Source: Mesodorylaimus sp. YZB2_4 (lineage: Eukaryota > Nematoda > Enoplea > Dorylaimida > Dorylaimidae). From it: a stretch of DNA of 64,000 nucleotides. Below are positions 43,712 through 54,334 of the stretch, in pieces. Numbering within the stretch: the first letter of the stretch is position 1; every line of letters starts with the position of its first letter. The translations under genes were made by a program, and so were the position numbers. The notes under the pieces are model-generated. The model did not search any database. It was given only the letters and a program-made list of their open reading frames with translations, and was not told the origin of the DNA. The DNA is taken from NCBI GenBank assembly GCA_030248295.1, contig JASANH010000499.1, positions 186,001 to 250,000 on the forward strand, written 5' to 3'.

Positions 43712-45169
43712 TTTGAATGTACTCTCAGCGTCAATCAGTGCAAAGGCACCTGAAATACGGGAAGGTCGCACGCAGGAGCAAACAGATTTACTATCTACAT
43801 ATAGCACAGGCGCAGGCAGGGTGGCCAGACGCTCAAAGCAAATTTCTTCGCACGTGACCCTAAAAGCCTCCACAAAACCTTCATCATTTGTCCAAAAGCC
43901 ATCAATAATCCCTCACAAAAAACACGTGCGGTATCTATACGAACTGTACATAATCACGATGAGGTCAGACCAAGGGAGCATCTAGCTTTTGCTGAACGGC
44001 ACCTTGCTAGCTACATTTCTTCGAGAAAATCTAATGGCTCAAAAGCATCTTCAATCTTCATTCGTACGATCCCGCCAGAAGTGAAAACTCAGATTTCTTC
44101 ACAGAAACATGAGCTTATAGCTTGAAAAAGGAAAAAACAAATCTCAAATAATAATTTCACCAGAGATGCTCCTTGGTGTGCAGATGCTAAAAATGCATGC
44201 GCTGTATGCATTACCAGTGCATCGGAAGAGGTAATTGTTGCAAGGGTCCGAATTTTCAGCATCTTTTTTGGACCATGCTCGTCTTTTGCGCTGGATCCTC
44301 TTATAGGATCCCTATTTTCCCCATTGCTTTTTTGTCATACAGAAAAAGTGGCTAATTGTAGCCATGCAATCTGGCAAGGTCATTTAGGCACAAAAGCGTA
44401 CAGTTTAGAAAAATTAAGTCACCTGACTCTTCCTAGCAATCTCACCATTAGAGTACGGATATATTGATTTGTCCCTTTATAGTGAAGCTGTGTATGCAAA
44501 GAAAAATCTTGGATTAAGGTAAGAAACCGTGCACTTGAAAAAGACTGGGGTGCCGGTAACGGGCAGCAGATCGATTTTTTTGCCAAGTGTAAAAGGTGTT
44601 TAGGAAAATCCCCTCGAACCTCCACAAAATGGCAAAAACCTTTATTAAAACCTCCACAGACAAGTTCCCCAAAAAGCCTTCACTAGGCCAAAATCCCGTC
44701 AAAAATGACGGGAAACCCCCACATCTCAACCCTGATAAACCCATGCGCAGGCAGGAAGGAGACTCCTTCAAAGGAGATTATTCGCGCGGCTGGCAGACAA
44801 CGGACCGCACTTCAGTGGAGGCTCCACTTACCTTTGACAAAAATGTTTGCACTGCGCGGGAAACGGATTCCTTGTCGAGCGTAAACAAGGCGGGCGCGAA
44901 ACCGCAATGCGGCATTGGTGGTCCGTTCTAAACCCAGCCTGGTGGAGATGTGGCTAGACACGATGTAGCTAGCAAAAAGGCTAACTACTTCTCCAAAAGC
45001 CAACAAATAACGGGACCAGACGGATGGCATGGTGCCTATCCATCAATCCGCTCTTCCAGGTCGACTAGGCCTTCCGCTACTCGATGCCTGTTATCGAACT
45101 GACGGAGTAGTAGTTAGCTAAGCCCCTGAATGGTGGCTGGTTGGTTTCGAAAGGAGTCCATCCGTGATT
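43712..45169. promoter_or_regulatory. shared divergent upstream region of DTD and PCMT
   Basis: 1458 bases between the two start codons, transcribed outward in both directions, so promoters for both genes should lie here. No TATA box is convincing. CCTCCACAAA/ACCTCCACAGA words recur near 44620-44660. A 111-codon plus-strand frame at 44596-44931 has no recognisable domain. Confidence 0.5.
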
Positions 45170-47630
45170 ATGCGCGTACTTGCGTTCTTCAGCTTGTACA
45201 TATTTTGGGCGTCGCAATCACCATCTGCTATGGCGTTCAGAGCAAGCGGGTCGAGTAATGCGGACTTGGTCCATCAGCTGCGTCGTAAGTACATGGTGGG
45301 GGTCTGTGGTTCAGGCAGCTGAGAGTGGTGAAAAAAAGAGAAGAGGTTCTATTAAAAAAGGACGGAATCTTATAAATCTGCGGTGTGGTTTGGTCTCCAG
45401 TGAAGCAGTCATCGCGATGCGCAGACGCTTTTTCTTGTAATGCGGTAGAGCTAATGAAATGGCAGTGCCTACTTTTCAATAGGAGTGCTGTAAATTGTGC
45501 TTCGCGACAGAGTTGACTGGAAATAGGCATTTTAGGTAAGGGCGCAATAAAATCAGACAATGTTGAGCGTGCTATGCTGGCAGTCGATCGTGGCAACTAT
45601 TCACCCAACAATCCATACTATGATTCACCACAGCCAATCGGCTACAGTGCTACGATCAGTGCGCCGCATATGGTAAGGGAGTATTGATTAGTCAGCTCAG
45701 CACGTATCGCTCCTTCTATTCTCGAATTGTGACAACAATTAGTGTGTACAGTACTACTAAAAAAAGACGCACATTGACGAGATCAGCAATGCCTTTGGCT
45801 TAGAAAAAACATTGCTGATCTCGTCAGATACGCCGTCAAAAAGATACGACAGAATGTATTTATACCGCCGGCCTGGCAGAGATTGGTCCGCATACAAGCA
45901 CTAGGACATTCTGCTATCTGCATATGGTGTACAGTAAATCCCATGCCGTATGAAGTAGCCTTAGACACTGTGCTCAGAAGAACCCATCTGTCACGATGCG
46001 GACTAGGGGACATACAGCGAATTCTGCAGATAACCCTGCGCTGTGACAATTTCCAGCCACCTAAGTATTACTGCGAGAACGCTGTCCAAAAAATATTTAG
46101 TTTGCTCTTTGCTCTTCTTTTGCGATAACAGCATCATGGTTTATTCTTGGCCAAACACTGACAGTGCACCTTGAGACCAGAAACATGCAGGGCTATAGAA
46201 CGTCAAAAAAAGAAAAGAAAACATACCGTATGGAGTCCGTCAATGCTCTCGAAACAAGCCAAAAGTGCCCCAGGCTACACTCAACGGCACATAATTCCAG
46301 AGAGATATTGAAGAATGCAAAGCTCGAGTTTTCACAAATGTTTTTGTTTCGATCCACTACGATTGAGCTGTAGTTATTACTGGTGGGAGTTACCAGCGGA
46401 GCGTTTATACGGGGCAAAAAACAAGGTCTTCAGACCTTGTGTATGGCTGAAATGTCACCCTACTAGTCACGCTACCAGCTGCTGTAACCGTGCAGAGAAT
46501 CGATTGCCAGTCGAGCCTCTATATCGGCTACCATACTGTATCTTTTCTGTAGTTACCCATGATGAGTATGTCATGGGCATCCATACTCTTCACCAAAATC
46601 GAGCAACCTGTTGAACAACAATCCTTATCCAGCCTGACTAACAGCCTGAAATTATAATGATTTATTCCAGTCCTGCTTTAATAAAAATGCGTCTGATCTG
46701 GCTCTGCTTAAAAGTCGGTTTGGTGAAACCTGGCAGGAGACCCCCAAACTCAATTATTTTCGCAATTACAGAAGCTATCTATGGCCTGTCAGTTAATGCC
46801 GCCAAAAAAATCTCGTAATCCAGTTCATAAAATCAACAAATAAGTTTCCGCAATTTCTATAGCATTCCTTGTGCAACAAAGTATCGGTTTTTCAGCACGC
46901 TCACGCTTTGGAGTACCTGAAAAATCATCTGACTGAAGGCAAAAAAGCGTTGGACATTGGATCAGGCTCTGGTTACCTTACTGCTTGTATGGCTATAATG
47001 GTATGTTCTTGTGGATTTTAACTTTTTGTGTCTTTGAGAATTTGATTTTAGGTTGGGTCGAGTGGAAAAGTAGTCGGCGTCGAGCATATTCCAGAACTGG
47101 TGAATCGATCGATTGAGAATGTTCGACGTGGCAACCCATCATTGTTGAATTCAAATCGCGTGGTTCTGATTGGTGAGTCGGTAACAACTAACTTTTTTCT
47201 TTTTTTCGAGCAATGGCTTCCCAGCTTTCGAAGTCAGACGCTTTCTTATACTGTGTACTCATATTTCCGAGCTCAAATCATGCTTCCTATTTATCTTTAA
47301 GCCGGTGATGGTCGCCTCGGTTATCCAGCTGAGGCACCCTATGACGCGATCCATGTCGGTGCAGCAGCTCCAACTATACCAAAAGCTGTAAACCAAAATT
47401 TGATGTCTGAAGTCTATAGCACTGCATGATGCCATGTTTTAGTTACTCCATCAGCTAAAACCTGGTGGTCGCATGGTAATACCAGTTGGACCAGAACGTG
47501 GTGATCAATATTTTAAGCAGGTGGATAAATCGCAGGATGGAACTATATCCGAGAAAAATCTTTTTCCTGTTATGTACGTGCCATTGACGGATCGCGATAA
47601 ACAATGGTCTTCCAGGTGCGTCGTCGCATA
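45170..47630 (+). CDS. PCMT1: protein-L-isoaspartate O-methyltransferase (PCMT)
   Basis: Six exons recovered: 45170-45284, 45536-45672, 46896-47000, 47052-47172, 47302-47387, 47443-47615, with matching phases and GT-AG ends (GTAAGT, GTAAGG, GTATGT, GTGAGT, GTAAAC, GTGCGT). Reading on without splicing after 47615 ends at 47630 (CVVA); a further small exon is equally possible. Conserved blocks: [46 protein letters not shown] (SAM motif I), [46 protein letters not shown] and [10 protein letters not shown]. Known role: methylates L-isoaspartyl and D-aspartyl residues so they can revert, repairing aged proteins. Unusual is an N-terminal extension, [20 protein letters not shown], that looks like a signal peptide; an inner Met at 45230 (MAFRASG) in good context gives the usual cytosolic start. 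Confidence 0.92.
45775..45826. repeat. perfect 17-bp hairpin in PCMT intron 2
   Basis: TGACGAGATCAGCAATG (45775-45791) and its exact reverse complement CATTGCTGATCTCGTCA (45810-45826) are separated by 18 bases. Stem is perfect but shorter than a typical microRNA precursor. Could be the remains of a small inverted-repeat element or an RNA structure. Confidence 0.6.
46377..46540 (+). repeat. dispersed repeat family R2, copy B (in PCMT intron 2)
   Basis: Matches 10085-10290 (TTACTGGTGGGAGT, GTATGGCTGAAATGTCACCCT, AATCGATTGCCAGTCGAG, CCTCTATA). Contains CAAGGTCTTCAGACCTTG, a perfect palindrome absent from copy A. Confidence 0.65.
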
Positions 47631-48714
47631 GTAAGCGCCTGCTATGACTTCATCAACACATAATTTCTTTGAAATTGTTGCAAAATCATTCGGGTATCTG
47701 GTTGTTTGAAGTTTCTGGATTTTCACTTTTCATGTTTTCCACCTTTACATCCTTGCGGGTATGCACATAGTGTTTCTGTAGATATTTGCAGACCTCACGA
47801 CAGCAGCAGATCAAATAGTGGCCCTGCATATACCCGACACACCAGCGCGATCAGAATGTTAGCCCAAAGTCATTACGAGGAAAAAGGTGATGGAAATACA
47901 TGTGTCTTCTCAGTGAGCATATTATGTTTTCAGATGTTGACCGTTAAATTATGTTTGGATTCAGCTTGTTTAGGGATTTGATAGCGATATGACCTGATGC
48001 TTATTTGTCTCGATTTCTGATATGCTTTTCTTTAAATACAGGCCATGAATCAAACGTGAAAAAATTCTTAGCCAGACTTGCTGATATCAGCCTGAGCCAT
48101 TTCTACAAAGGGTACTGAAGTAGTTATTATCAGGTGGTTGAGTTTGTGCTGAAACTGTAAGCGTGTGATTTCGGACCAAAAAATAAGGTAATTCTTGACT
48201 GGGTAAGCATGTGATTGCTCAACTCACAACAGGGTCAGGGTGTCGTAAGCACGCTAAATACGGACAAGTTGGACGCGACTGTTGAGCGATCTATTCTGTC
48301 CCGCTAAATATTATCAAAATTGCTTATTTGTTGCTGCTACATAGACTGAACCCTTTCTCAAAAAAATATGGTTTTGATGGGACCAAGTGGACGAAAAACA
48401 CGGACAAAAGGAATATTCGTTGCACACGCGCTTATCCAACTGAACCATGAACAAATGGATTGTTGCTGTAATAACACAATGACACCAAACAGCTGTGCGT
48501 GTACAGCGGGCTAGTTCTTTAGTGTACTTATTGCACTGCAGGATCGATGCCCGCAGAGGGAGGTAAGGCACTGTAGTGCTAAATCGTTGGGCCACTGCTG
48601 AAGAACATCCTTCAAAGACAATCATCTAATCGCCTTTGGCCATGATTATCCATAACTCTTTGTTAGGCTGTGCCTTCCAAAAAACTATAGTCGACTTAGC
48701 TTTAAGTTTAAGTA
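47631..48714. other. 3' region of PCMT, no further gene recognised
   Basis: A possible last PCMT exon could begin after the TGTAG at about 47782 or the TTCAG at about 47933; I cannot choose. No other motif. Confidence 0.35.
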
Positions 48715-48870
48715 GGGTTGATACAGTTAAGGGAAACTGAAACTGACAGTAAACTGACTGAATCCTTTTAATTCAATTAACTGAAACTGCATAATTTCTC
48801 CGTCAAAACTGAATTCGAAATGTAACTGATTTTTTTTAGAATCAGTTAGATTCAGTTTTCAAATGACCCC
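48715..48870. repeat. degenerate AACTGA word run
   Basis: GAAACTGAAACTGACAG, TAAACTGACTGAATCC, TTAACTGAAACTGC, AAAACTGAATTCG, TGTAACTGATT, then reverse-sense AATCAGTTAGATTCAG. About 150 bases; at least eight forward words, uneven spacing. Confidence 0.65.
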
Positions 48871-49607
48871 GTTTTCGAAACCTCGCGACCTGTTTACAGC
48901 TTTTCGTGCAAATGCTCAAAGAGAAACGAAAGTCAGCTAGGACAATCGCTAATTCGAATCCTGTTAATCGCGTTTGAGGGGCATATTCTTTTATCCTTTA
49001 GAAGCTCTAAGCGGCTGTAACTGAAATGAATCAGCTTGAATTTTGGTCCAACCGTAGATAGCTGCCGCATCTTTGCACTAAATAGTTATTGCAGTGGGTT
49101 TTCAGGTAGGTACTGCTATTAGCTCCGACCGAAAGAGTTTTCAGAGCGAGCTCCACGCTGGAAAGGAGCCATCGTAATTCGAACACTGTTTAAAAAAGAG
49201 GGTTTTCATAATTATAATGATTTTATTGTGAAAACCTTTTGCATCTCCTCGATTTGAAGGAGCCTTGCCGACCGTCAAGTTGAACTAAACGTAATCGATG
49301 GCTGCAATTTTTCCCAGGCACAGAAGAAAGCTATTTGCAAAATATTGGACCCGTCTGGCCAGCTGGTGACCAGTGGTTAGCGACTATAGTATTGCAAGTT
49401 TTCGAATTCCCGTGTGACAATAACATAGAGTATTGAAAAAAACTTGCAGGGTTTTTTCTAAACTCAGTTTTCAGGTTCCAGCACTCTGGTATTGGGCGCC
49501 GACATAGCAGGATGATTTAAAAGAACTCGCAGAATTTCTGGCGCACCACTGCTGACCAATTGGTCAGACGGGTTTAATATTTTGCAGAGAGCCACCCTCC
49601 GCGGTGT
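48871..49607. other. no gene recognised
   Basis: Spacer without recognisable coding or RNA features. Confidence 0.4.
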
Positions 49608-49722
49608 CACGACAAAATATGCTGAACAAAATGTCCTTGACGAAATGTCCTGTAAATAATATCCTCAACAAAATGTTCTGAACATTTTGTCCTCGACACA
49701 AAATCCTGGACCTGAAATGTCC
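49608..49722. repeat. degenerate ACAAAATGTCCT word run
   Basis: GACAAAATATGCTGAAC, ACAAAATGTCCTTGACG, AAATGTCCTGTAAAT, AACAAAATGTTCTGAAC, ATTTTGTCCTCGACAC, AAAATCCTGGACC, GAAATGTCCT. Seven to eight variants in 115 bases. Each copy differs by a few bases. Confidence 0.65.
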
Positions 49723-49869
49723 TACTAGCGTTGTTTTCCTGAGGGGCTCAACTGCTGAATTGTTTATATTTCCTGTGTCGTTAGCAAAATACTGAAAGCG
49801 GAACAACGTAGAATAAAGCACGTCATCAGATTATATAAGATATCAGAAAGAAGAGCAAAAATTGAGCGC

Positions 49870-51330
49870 TCAGATCAGAAATCGAAGTTGTGAGCTAATC
49901 CTCTTAGATAATTGATAAGCCCGCCATTTTCACCCGCGTTCAGCCATTCGTGATTCTAACGGCCAACAATGCGAGAAATTCTTTCTGCGCAGTCACGATA
50001 TCGCCTCCTGGAGGGAACAGGAGGCTGACCAGCGGTGTACTGCTCGATTTTGAGCTCTTTGACGCTTTGATCTTTCTTGAGCAAATCGATGAACTTGCAG
50101 AAACGATGGATATTCGGCGCCGGGGAGTTAAAAAACGCCTCGTTTCCATGCCTCGCACCAATTATTGGTTTTCGCCCAGCCTAATATTCACCATAGTTCC
50201 ACTTAATGTACATAATCTGTAACCTGGGCTGAAACTTACCTTGCCTCATGGCGTTGTAACGATTCCAAAGTTCGATTGCAAACGGTGGGTTTCGACGACC
50301 GTTGCCTCGTCGACGGCCAATCCATGTTGCCTTAAAATAATCCACCAGCTGATCCAATTCTCCTGGTAAGGACTCAGCCAAAATTCCGAAAGCTGGAAAT
50401 GACGTCCTGAGGTGGAACGAATGCGTGTCGACAGAAGCCATCCATGAAGGTTGACCGCACAAAATCTCGAGTTTTTGACCCCCCTCCCCCCCGACCGCAT
50501 GCCGACCACTTATCGCGAACCTACCCTCAAAAATGGTCGACCACTTCAGCCACAAAACTTTTGCCTTTCGGATCAGATGCCATTCCAGTTGGGAATAAGA
50601 GTTCTGATTAAGCCGAAATTTCATTATCGAGAATGAACGACCAAGGAGAAGAGCAGACAAAAAGTTTTGAAGGTTTGAACGCGCACTACTGGTGAAGATA
50701 AAAAATGTTTTTTTGTCATCAAAAGTCTAAAAATTTGCTGCGGTCGACCATTGGCCGCTACCCCTCCCCGTCCCCCTCCCGCACCTGACCACTTCTGGCC
50801 AACCCCCCCCCCCCCCCCCCCCCCTAGGCTGCGGTCGACCTTTATGGATGGCCCCACAGCATTTTCGCTTGCAACGCAAACGCAGAGTCATTTTTGTACC
50901 GGCGGGCATGTCCGAGTTCTTGCAATTTTCTCCAAACGCATTGGCTATGCTGAAAGAAACACCCATGCTGCTGCGTTTGTGGAAACTCGTCACGGAATGC
51001 ATTGATTGCGGCTAATTCGAAATCGGTCATGATCGAGGTAGGAGCCAGAAATGAACAAAGTCTCTTCAATTCACGGAAAAGCCTTGAATATCTTCCTCCT
51101 TGCTTATTTGGCAATAGCGCATGAACCGCTGGCATCGCTTCCGTTGCTAATCAAAGGTAAAAAAGGAGTTCAGAAAAGCTGGGATCAAAATATTCTCTGG
51201 ATACTTACTTCAAGCCATGTGCCAAATACAGCTGGTGGAACAGTGGAGGCGCCGTTTTGAACATACCCGTACCATCGCAAAACCAGTGTTGGCTCTGGGA
51301 GAGCATCTCCAGATTGTTGGCCGTTCCAAA
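49870..51330 (-). pseudogene. Mutator-like (MULE) transposase remnant
   Basis: Minus-strand pieces align in order with MULE transposases. Catalytic start GTGMFKTAPPLFHQLY (about 51290-51220, the DGTF(K) block); VHALLPNKQGGRYSRLF and IMTDFELAAINAFRDEFPQ (about 51125-51010, the second catalytic DFE block); GCFFQHSQCVWRKLQELG (the CxxH-like block). Then comes an inserted 420-base element, then PGELDQLVDYFKATWIG and PFAIELWNRYNAM (about 50385-50250). Last is FIDLLKKDQSVKELK and QYTAGQPPVPSRRRYRD plus YLRGLAHNFDF-type text (about 50115-49875). Several frame changes and stops and the insert make it non-functional. A GTAAGT after 50242 may be an original intron donor. It has no gene partner role. 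Confidence 0.8.
50435..50855. mobile_element. TIR element M2, copy A, inside the MULE
   Basis: Ends GAAGCCATCCATGAAGG and, inverted, GGGGCCATCCATAAAGGTCG. The trinucleotide ACA flanks both ends (target duplication). It is about 420 bases with internal C-runs and no coding. A second, interrupted copy in inverted orientation is at 60724-62293. It splits the MULE transposase frame. Confidence 0.82.
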
Positions 51331-51628
51331 GATTTCCAGGCGTGGTTGCAGTTTGATAATCTCATATGGAACCCAAATAAGTAGCCTTCAACTTTAAGTT
51401 GGTGTTTCCCTTTTTTTGCCTTTTTAAAACTTCGAGAGGCATTTTTACGAGATGTAAGCCGATAAGTCGCTCGTTCCTGCACTATGCGCCAAGAAATTCA
51501 ATAAAAATCAAAGTCCTTCCAACCCTGCGACTGACCATGTGATGTGAAACCGACCTCGTTTATATGACGAGAACAATGCCCGTTCTGCACGACATTTCAC
51601 GCCATGTCATTTTGTTGAGGCTGGTTGG

Positions 51629-51673
51629 GCAGCCAGGTCATTCTGTTGATCCTCAACAGAATGACCTGGCTGC
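51629..51673. repeat. perfect 21-bp hairpin, 3-base loop
   Basis: GCAGCCAGGTCATTCTGTTG plus A, loop TCC, then the exact reverse complement. A related single arm, TGTCATTTTGTTGAGGCTGG, lies just upstream (about 51606-51625). Unlikely to be chance; may be a recombination junction, a transcription terminator-like fold, or an element end. Confidence 0.7.
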
Positions 51674-51934
51674 TCACCAAAATTCAGCTCCTTGCGTCTG
51701 CTTGCCTTCTCGCAATGTCAGACTCGAATTGTCAGTCATGTCAGCATGTTTTTACCATAGAACATGATTTGTGAACAAGGAATATGATCGGTCTTACTAT
51801 CGGACTTTTTGCCTACTCAAAGATGGTATCGGGTATGATGAAGCCATCAAAAAAGTGTTTTTGTTCTTTTTCCTGCCGCCTGTATATCTAATTACATTTT
51901 CAAAAAATCTGCGCATTTCATCATCAGGCATGGT

Positions 51935-52115
51935 AGAGCGTGATGAGTAACGGGTTAAGGCGTCTTTGTCTCACGCTGGGTGCGCACTCATAGGGGAGGG
52001 TTCGACTCCCGCCTCGGTACAAAATGATTGTCAAATATGTGTTCCTTGGCCCTCGAGTGCGCTGTACATTGCTTGGCTATGGATGAAGTATGACATGACA
52101 TGACGTGACATCTCT
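51935..52115 (+). mobile_element. tRNA-derived SINE-like element with GACAT tail
   Basis: A tRNA-like head with TTAAGGCG and a perfect B box GGTTCGACTCC (51999-52009), a long variable-arm region suggesting a Leu/Ser-type ancestor, then 70 bases of body and a simple repeat tail TGACATGACATGACGTGACA (about 52090-52110). Acceptor stem imperfect. Confidence 0.5.
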
Positions 52116-52144
52116 GGGCGGTCTTAACGAGTAATCTCGTGGCT

Positions 52145-52400
52145 TAGATTGTTTTATGTTTCTGTTTCTGTTCAGAGGTTTGGAAGAAGGCGTATTGTAG
52201 TCAAGCAACCCAATTCTCTCAGTTTCTCTATGTGAGGACATGCGGTGCTATAGGCAAAACTAGTTTGTAGCAAAAAAACGAAAAACAGTTTTCTTATTTC
52301 CAAAAAATTCTGTTATGACAGACTTGAAACTTTTAGACCAGCCAATGCACACAGTGGAAGCAGGGCTTAGGATGGCTGGTCTACTCGGTTACTGCTTAGC
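52145..52400 (+). repeat. repeat family R4, uninterrupted copy
   Basis: Reverse complement of the outer parts of 11253-11920: TTTATGTTTCTG, GAAGGCGT, GTAGTCAAGYMAC, AAACGAAAAACRGTTTT, GGATGGCTGGTCTAC. Lacks the R5 insert and so shows the empty-site arrangement. Confidence 0.7.
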
Positions 52401-53956
52401 GCAACCACGGTTTAGGAAAATGTCTGAGCAGAAGCGGTTTTTTTGCATGAATATTAACAGGACGATTGATCCTGGCAGCGAGCAGAGGATCCTGTAATCC
52501 TGTGCTCGTGGTCCACAAAATGGGCTAAGAGTGTTATTATCGGGCTGCGCGTAGCAGCGCCTTGCTCTTATTGTTAGTGCGAGTGTGACCCGCGGCATAT
52601 GAAAGTCATTTTGTGTCACGTGTCCCTTCATCCTCGAGCGGTTTATCACTGATATGATAAACCATGAGCATGAACATAAAGCTGGGAGAAGGGGGAAGTC
52701 TTAAGGCTTAGGCCTCTAACGATAAGCCATATCACTTTACTCGCAGCGCCAGCTTTGGCGTGTTTAGGTTGCTCATGTGAAGAAGCACAGCTGTTATCCT
52801 TTAGCTTGATGTCGTGAGTGAAAATGAGGGCATATAGGAACCGAATAGAGATATGGAAGAAAGAGAGTCTTCCGCCGCAAGTTCACTATGAAGTCTACGC
52901 TTATGAGCGCGAAAGTCCATGTGATGTTTGCATGGGGACACCAGTAGACTATCATCGCCGTCTTTGAATAAGTGGACGCCGAAGTTGAGGAATACAGTTG
53001 ATTTAAGTGCCAGTATTTTGTTTCTTTATCTTGAATTCTTATTGAACGTCGTAAACTTACTCTGGTGCAGTATCTAACAGGGTTTTCTAAGCAGTTTTTT
53101 TTTTCAATAAATCGACATTAAAGGTTGGCCAGAAATACACGTATTTCTCTACGTACTATATACACGAAAAAAAAGCGGCGCAGTACACTACTCGAGCATC
53201 AAAAGCTTCAAATATATCTACAAAATATGGTGTCTCTGTAAGGCATTTGTCGTCCATTGTTCACACTTTGGAAACTTGATTTTCTTACAGAAACACCACG
53301 TTGATTACTGTAAACTTGGTTACTTACAGTAGTAACAGCACTTGATCCAAAAACCCTAGCTTTTTGAGCAGAAAACGGCAGTCCACCATTGGATTCTCAA
53401 ATCTACAGTATTATTCTCATTGCGTTCTCACTTCAAATCAATACTATGCACAGCCTATCACATCACCACTCCTGGCTGGCGTGTTCAAGCTCGCGTTCGG
53501 GACAGCCGTTGGTCATCTTTCTGGTCGTTTACGGTTCATGGAACAAAAACTGGCGGAACAGAAGTCCATGGTGACCGTTGCGGAAGCAAGTACACCATCG
53601 AGATCGATCGATCCATCTTGAAATCACTTGAGGGTTCTGCAACGATTCAAAATATCTGACACAAATTTCGGTCGAATAAACCACAGTAAGGGCCTGATTA
53701 TAGTCTGCCGCTGCCCCGCCAGGCCCCCGGCGCGTGCGTGACGGGTCCCAACCCCCCCTCCCCTCCCCCCAACCCTTTTTCAAATTTTTTTTAATTTCTT
53801 TCTGTGGCTCTGAGGGTTTTTTTGTGCCTGGTTTTGGTTCTTTTTGTTGTCGGGGTCTTTTTTTGGTTTTGTTTTTTCCCCGGCGTCTCCGCTTTACGAC
53901 AGGCCGACAGCGGCTGAGGCACAAAAACGTATTTCGACGGGCCACTGTGCTCCCGA
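52401..53956. other. no gene recognised
   Basis: Contains C-, T- and pyrimidine-rich low-complexity text (53745-53880) which yields long basic minus-strand frames. A plus-strand frame ending GTKTGGTEVHGDRCGSKY (about 53420-53659) has no known domain but looks less random than neighbours. Confidence 0.35.
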
Positions 53957-54131
53957 CTATACGTAATTTGGTTCTAGAGCATGAGTACGGTGGTCAATAT
54001 CACTTTCTTGCACTGTATCCGTAATTGTAGCAACTGCCGTGCAACTATTTATCCTAGCCTGATATGCTGCGAAGGACGAGATGTATCAGAATAAAACCGT
54101 ACTCACCTCGGTCGCTCTGCCTGTCCGCCAT
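53957..54131 (-). CDS. candidate two-exon micro-gene, 44 residues
   Basis: Minus strand: AAG-ATGGCGGACAGGCAG start in a strong initiation context, exon 1 (54131-54107) ending at GTGAGT, a 40-base intron, acceptor TTCGCAG, exon 2 (54066-53957) to TAG. The product, from MADRQSDRAYQARINS to THALEPNYV, has no motif I know. The start and splice signals are good; protein-coding status is not proven. It could be the first exon of a longer gene. Confidence 0.3.
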
Positions 54132-54334
54132 CTTAGTCTTTGTTCCAGTACCGTCTGCATGAATAGCAAGATTCTTCGCTGAATTCTAATCGACAGTTGG
54201 TGATTCGTGGAAGAACAAATCGCTGGTCGGAAAACATGGTAATTACTTTTTCAATATTTATTTTCGTTGGATTTTCTGTGAATTTTACGCGCGTTGAAAT
54301 TTCCTTTCCTTCTCTCCCTGCTCTATGCTTTGCG

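Noticed and set aside
44596-44931. 111-codon plus-strand frame upstream of PCMT
   Set aside because: Lies in the shared divergent promoter region, low-complexity Lys/Pro text, no domain or splice evidence.
49608-49722. CRISPR-like reading of the ACAAAATGTCCT run
   Set aside because: Repeat units are degenerate and spacing is irregular, and the genome is eukaryotic.
50751-51005. Pro-rich and Gly-rich frames around 50800
   Set aside because: They translate the C-run inside element M2.
53529-53945. Lys/Pro-rich 138-codon minus-strand frame
   Set aside because: Arises from pyrimidine-rich low-complexity DNA on the other strand; no conserved motif.
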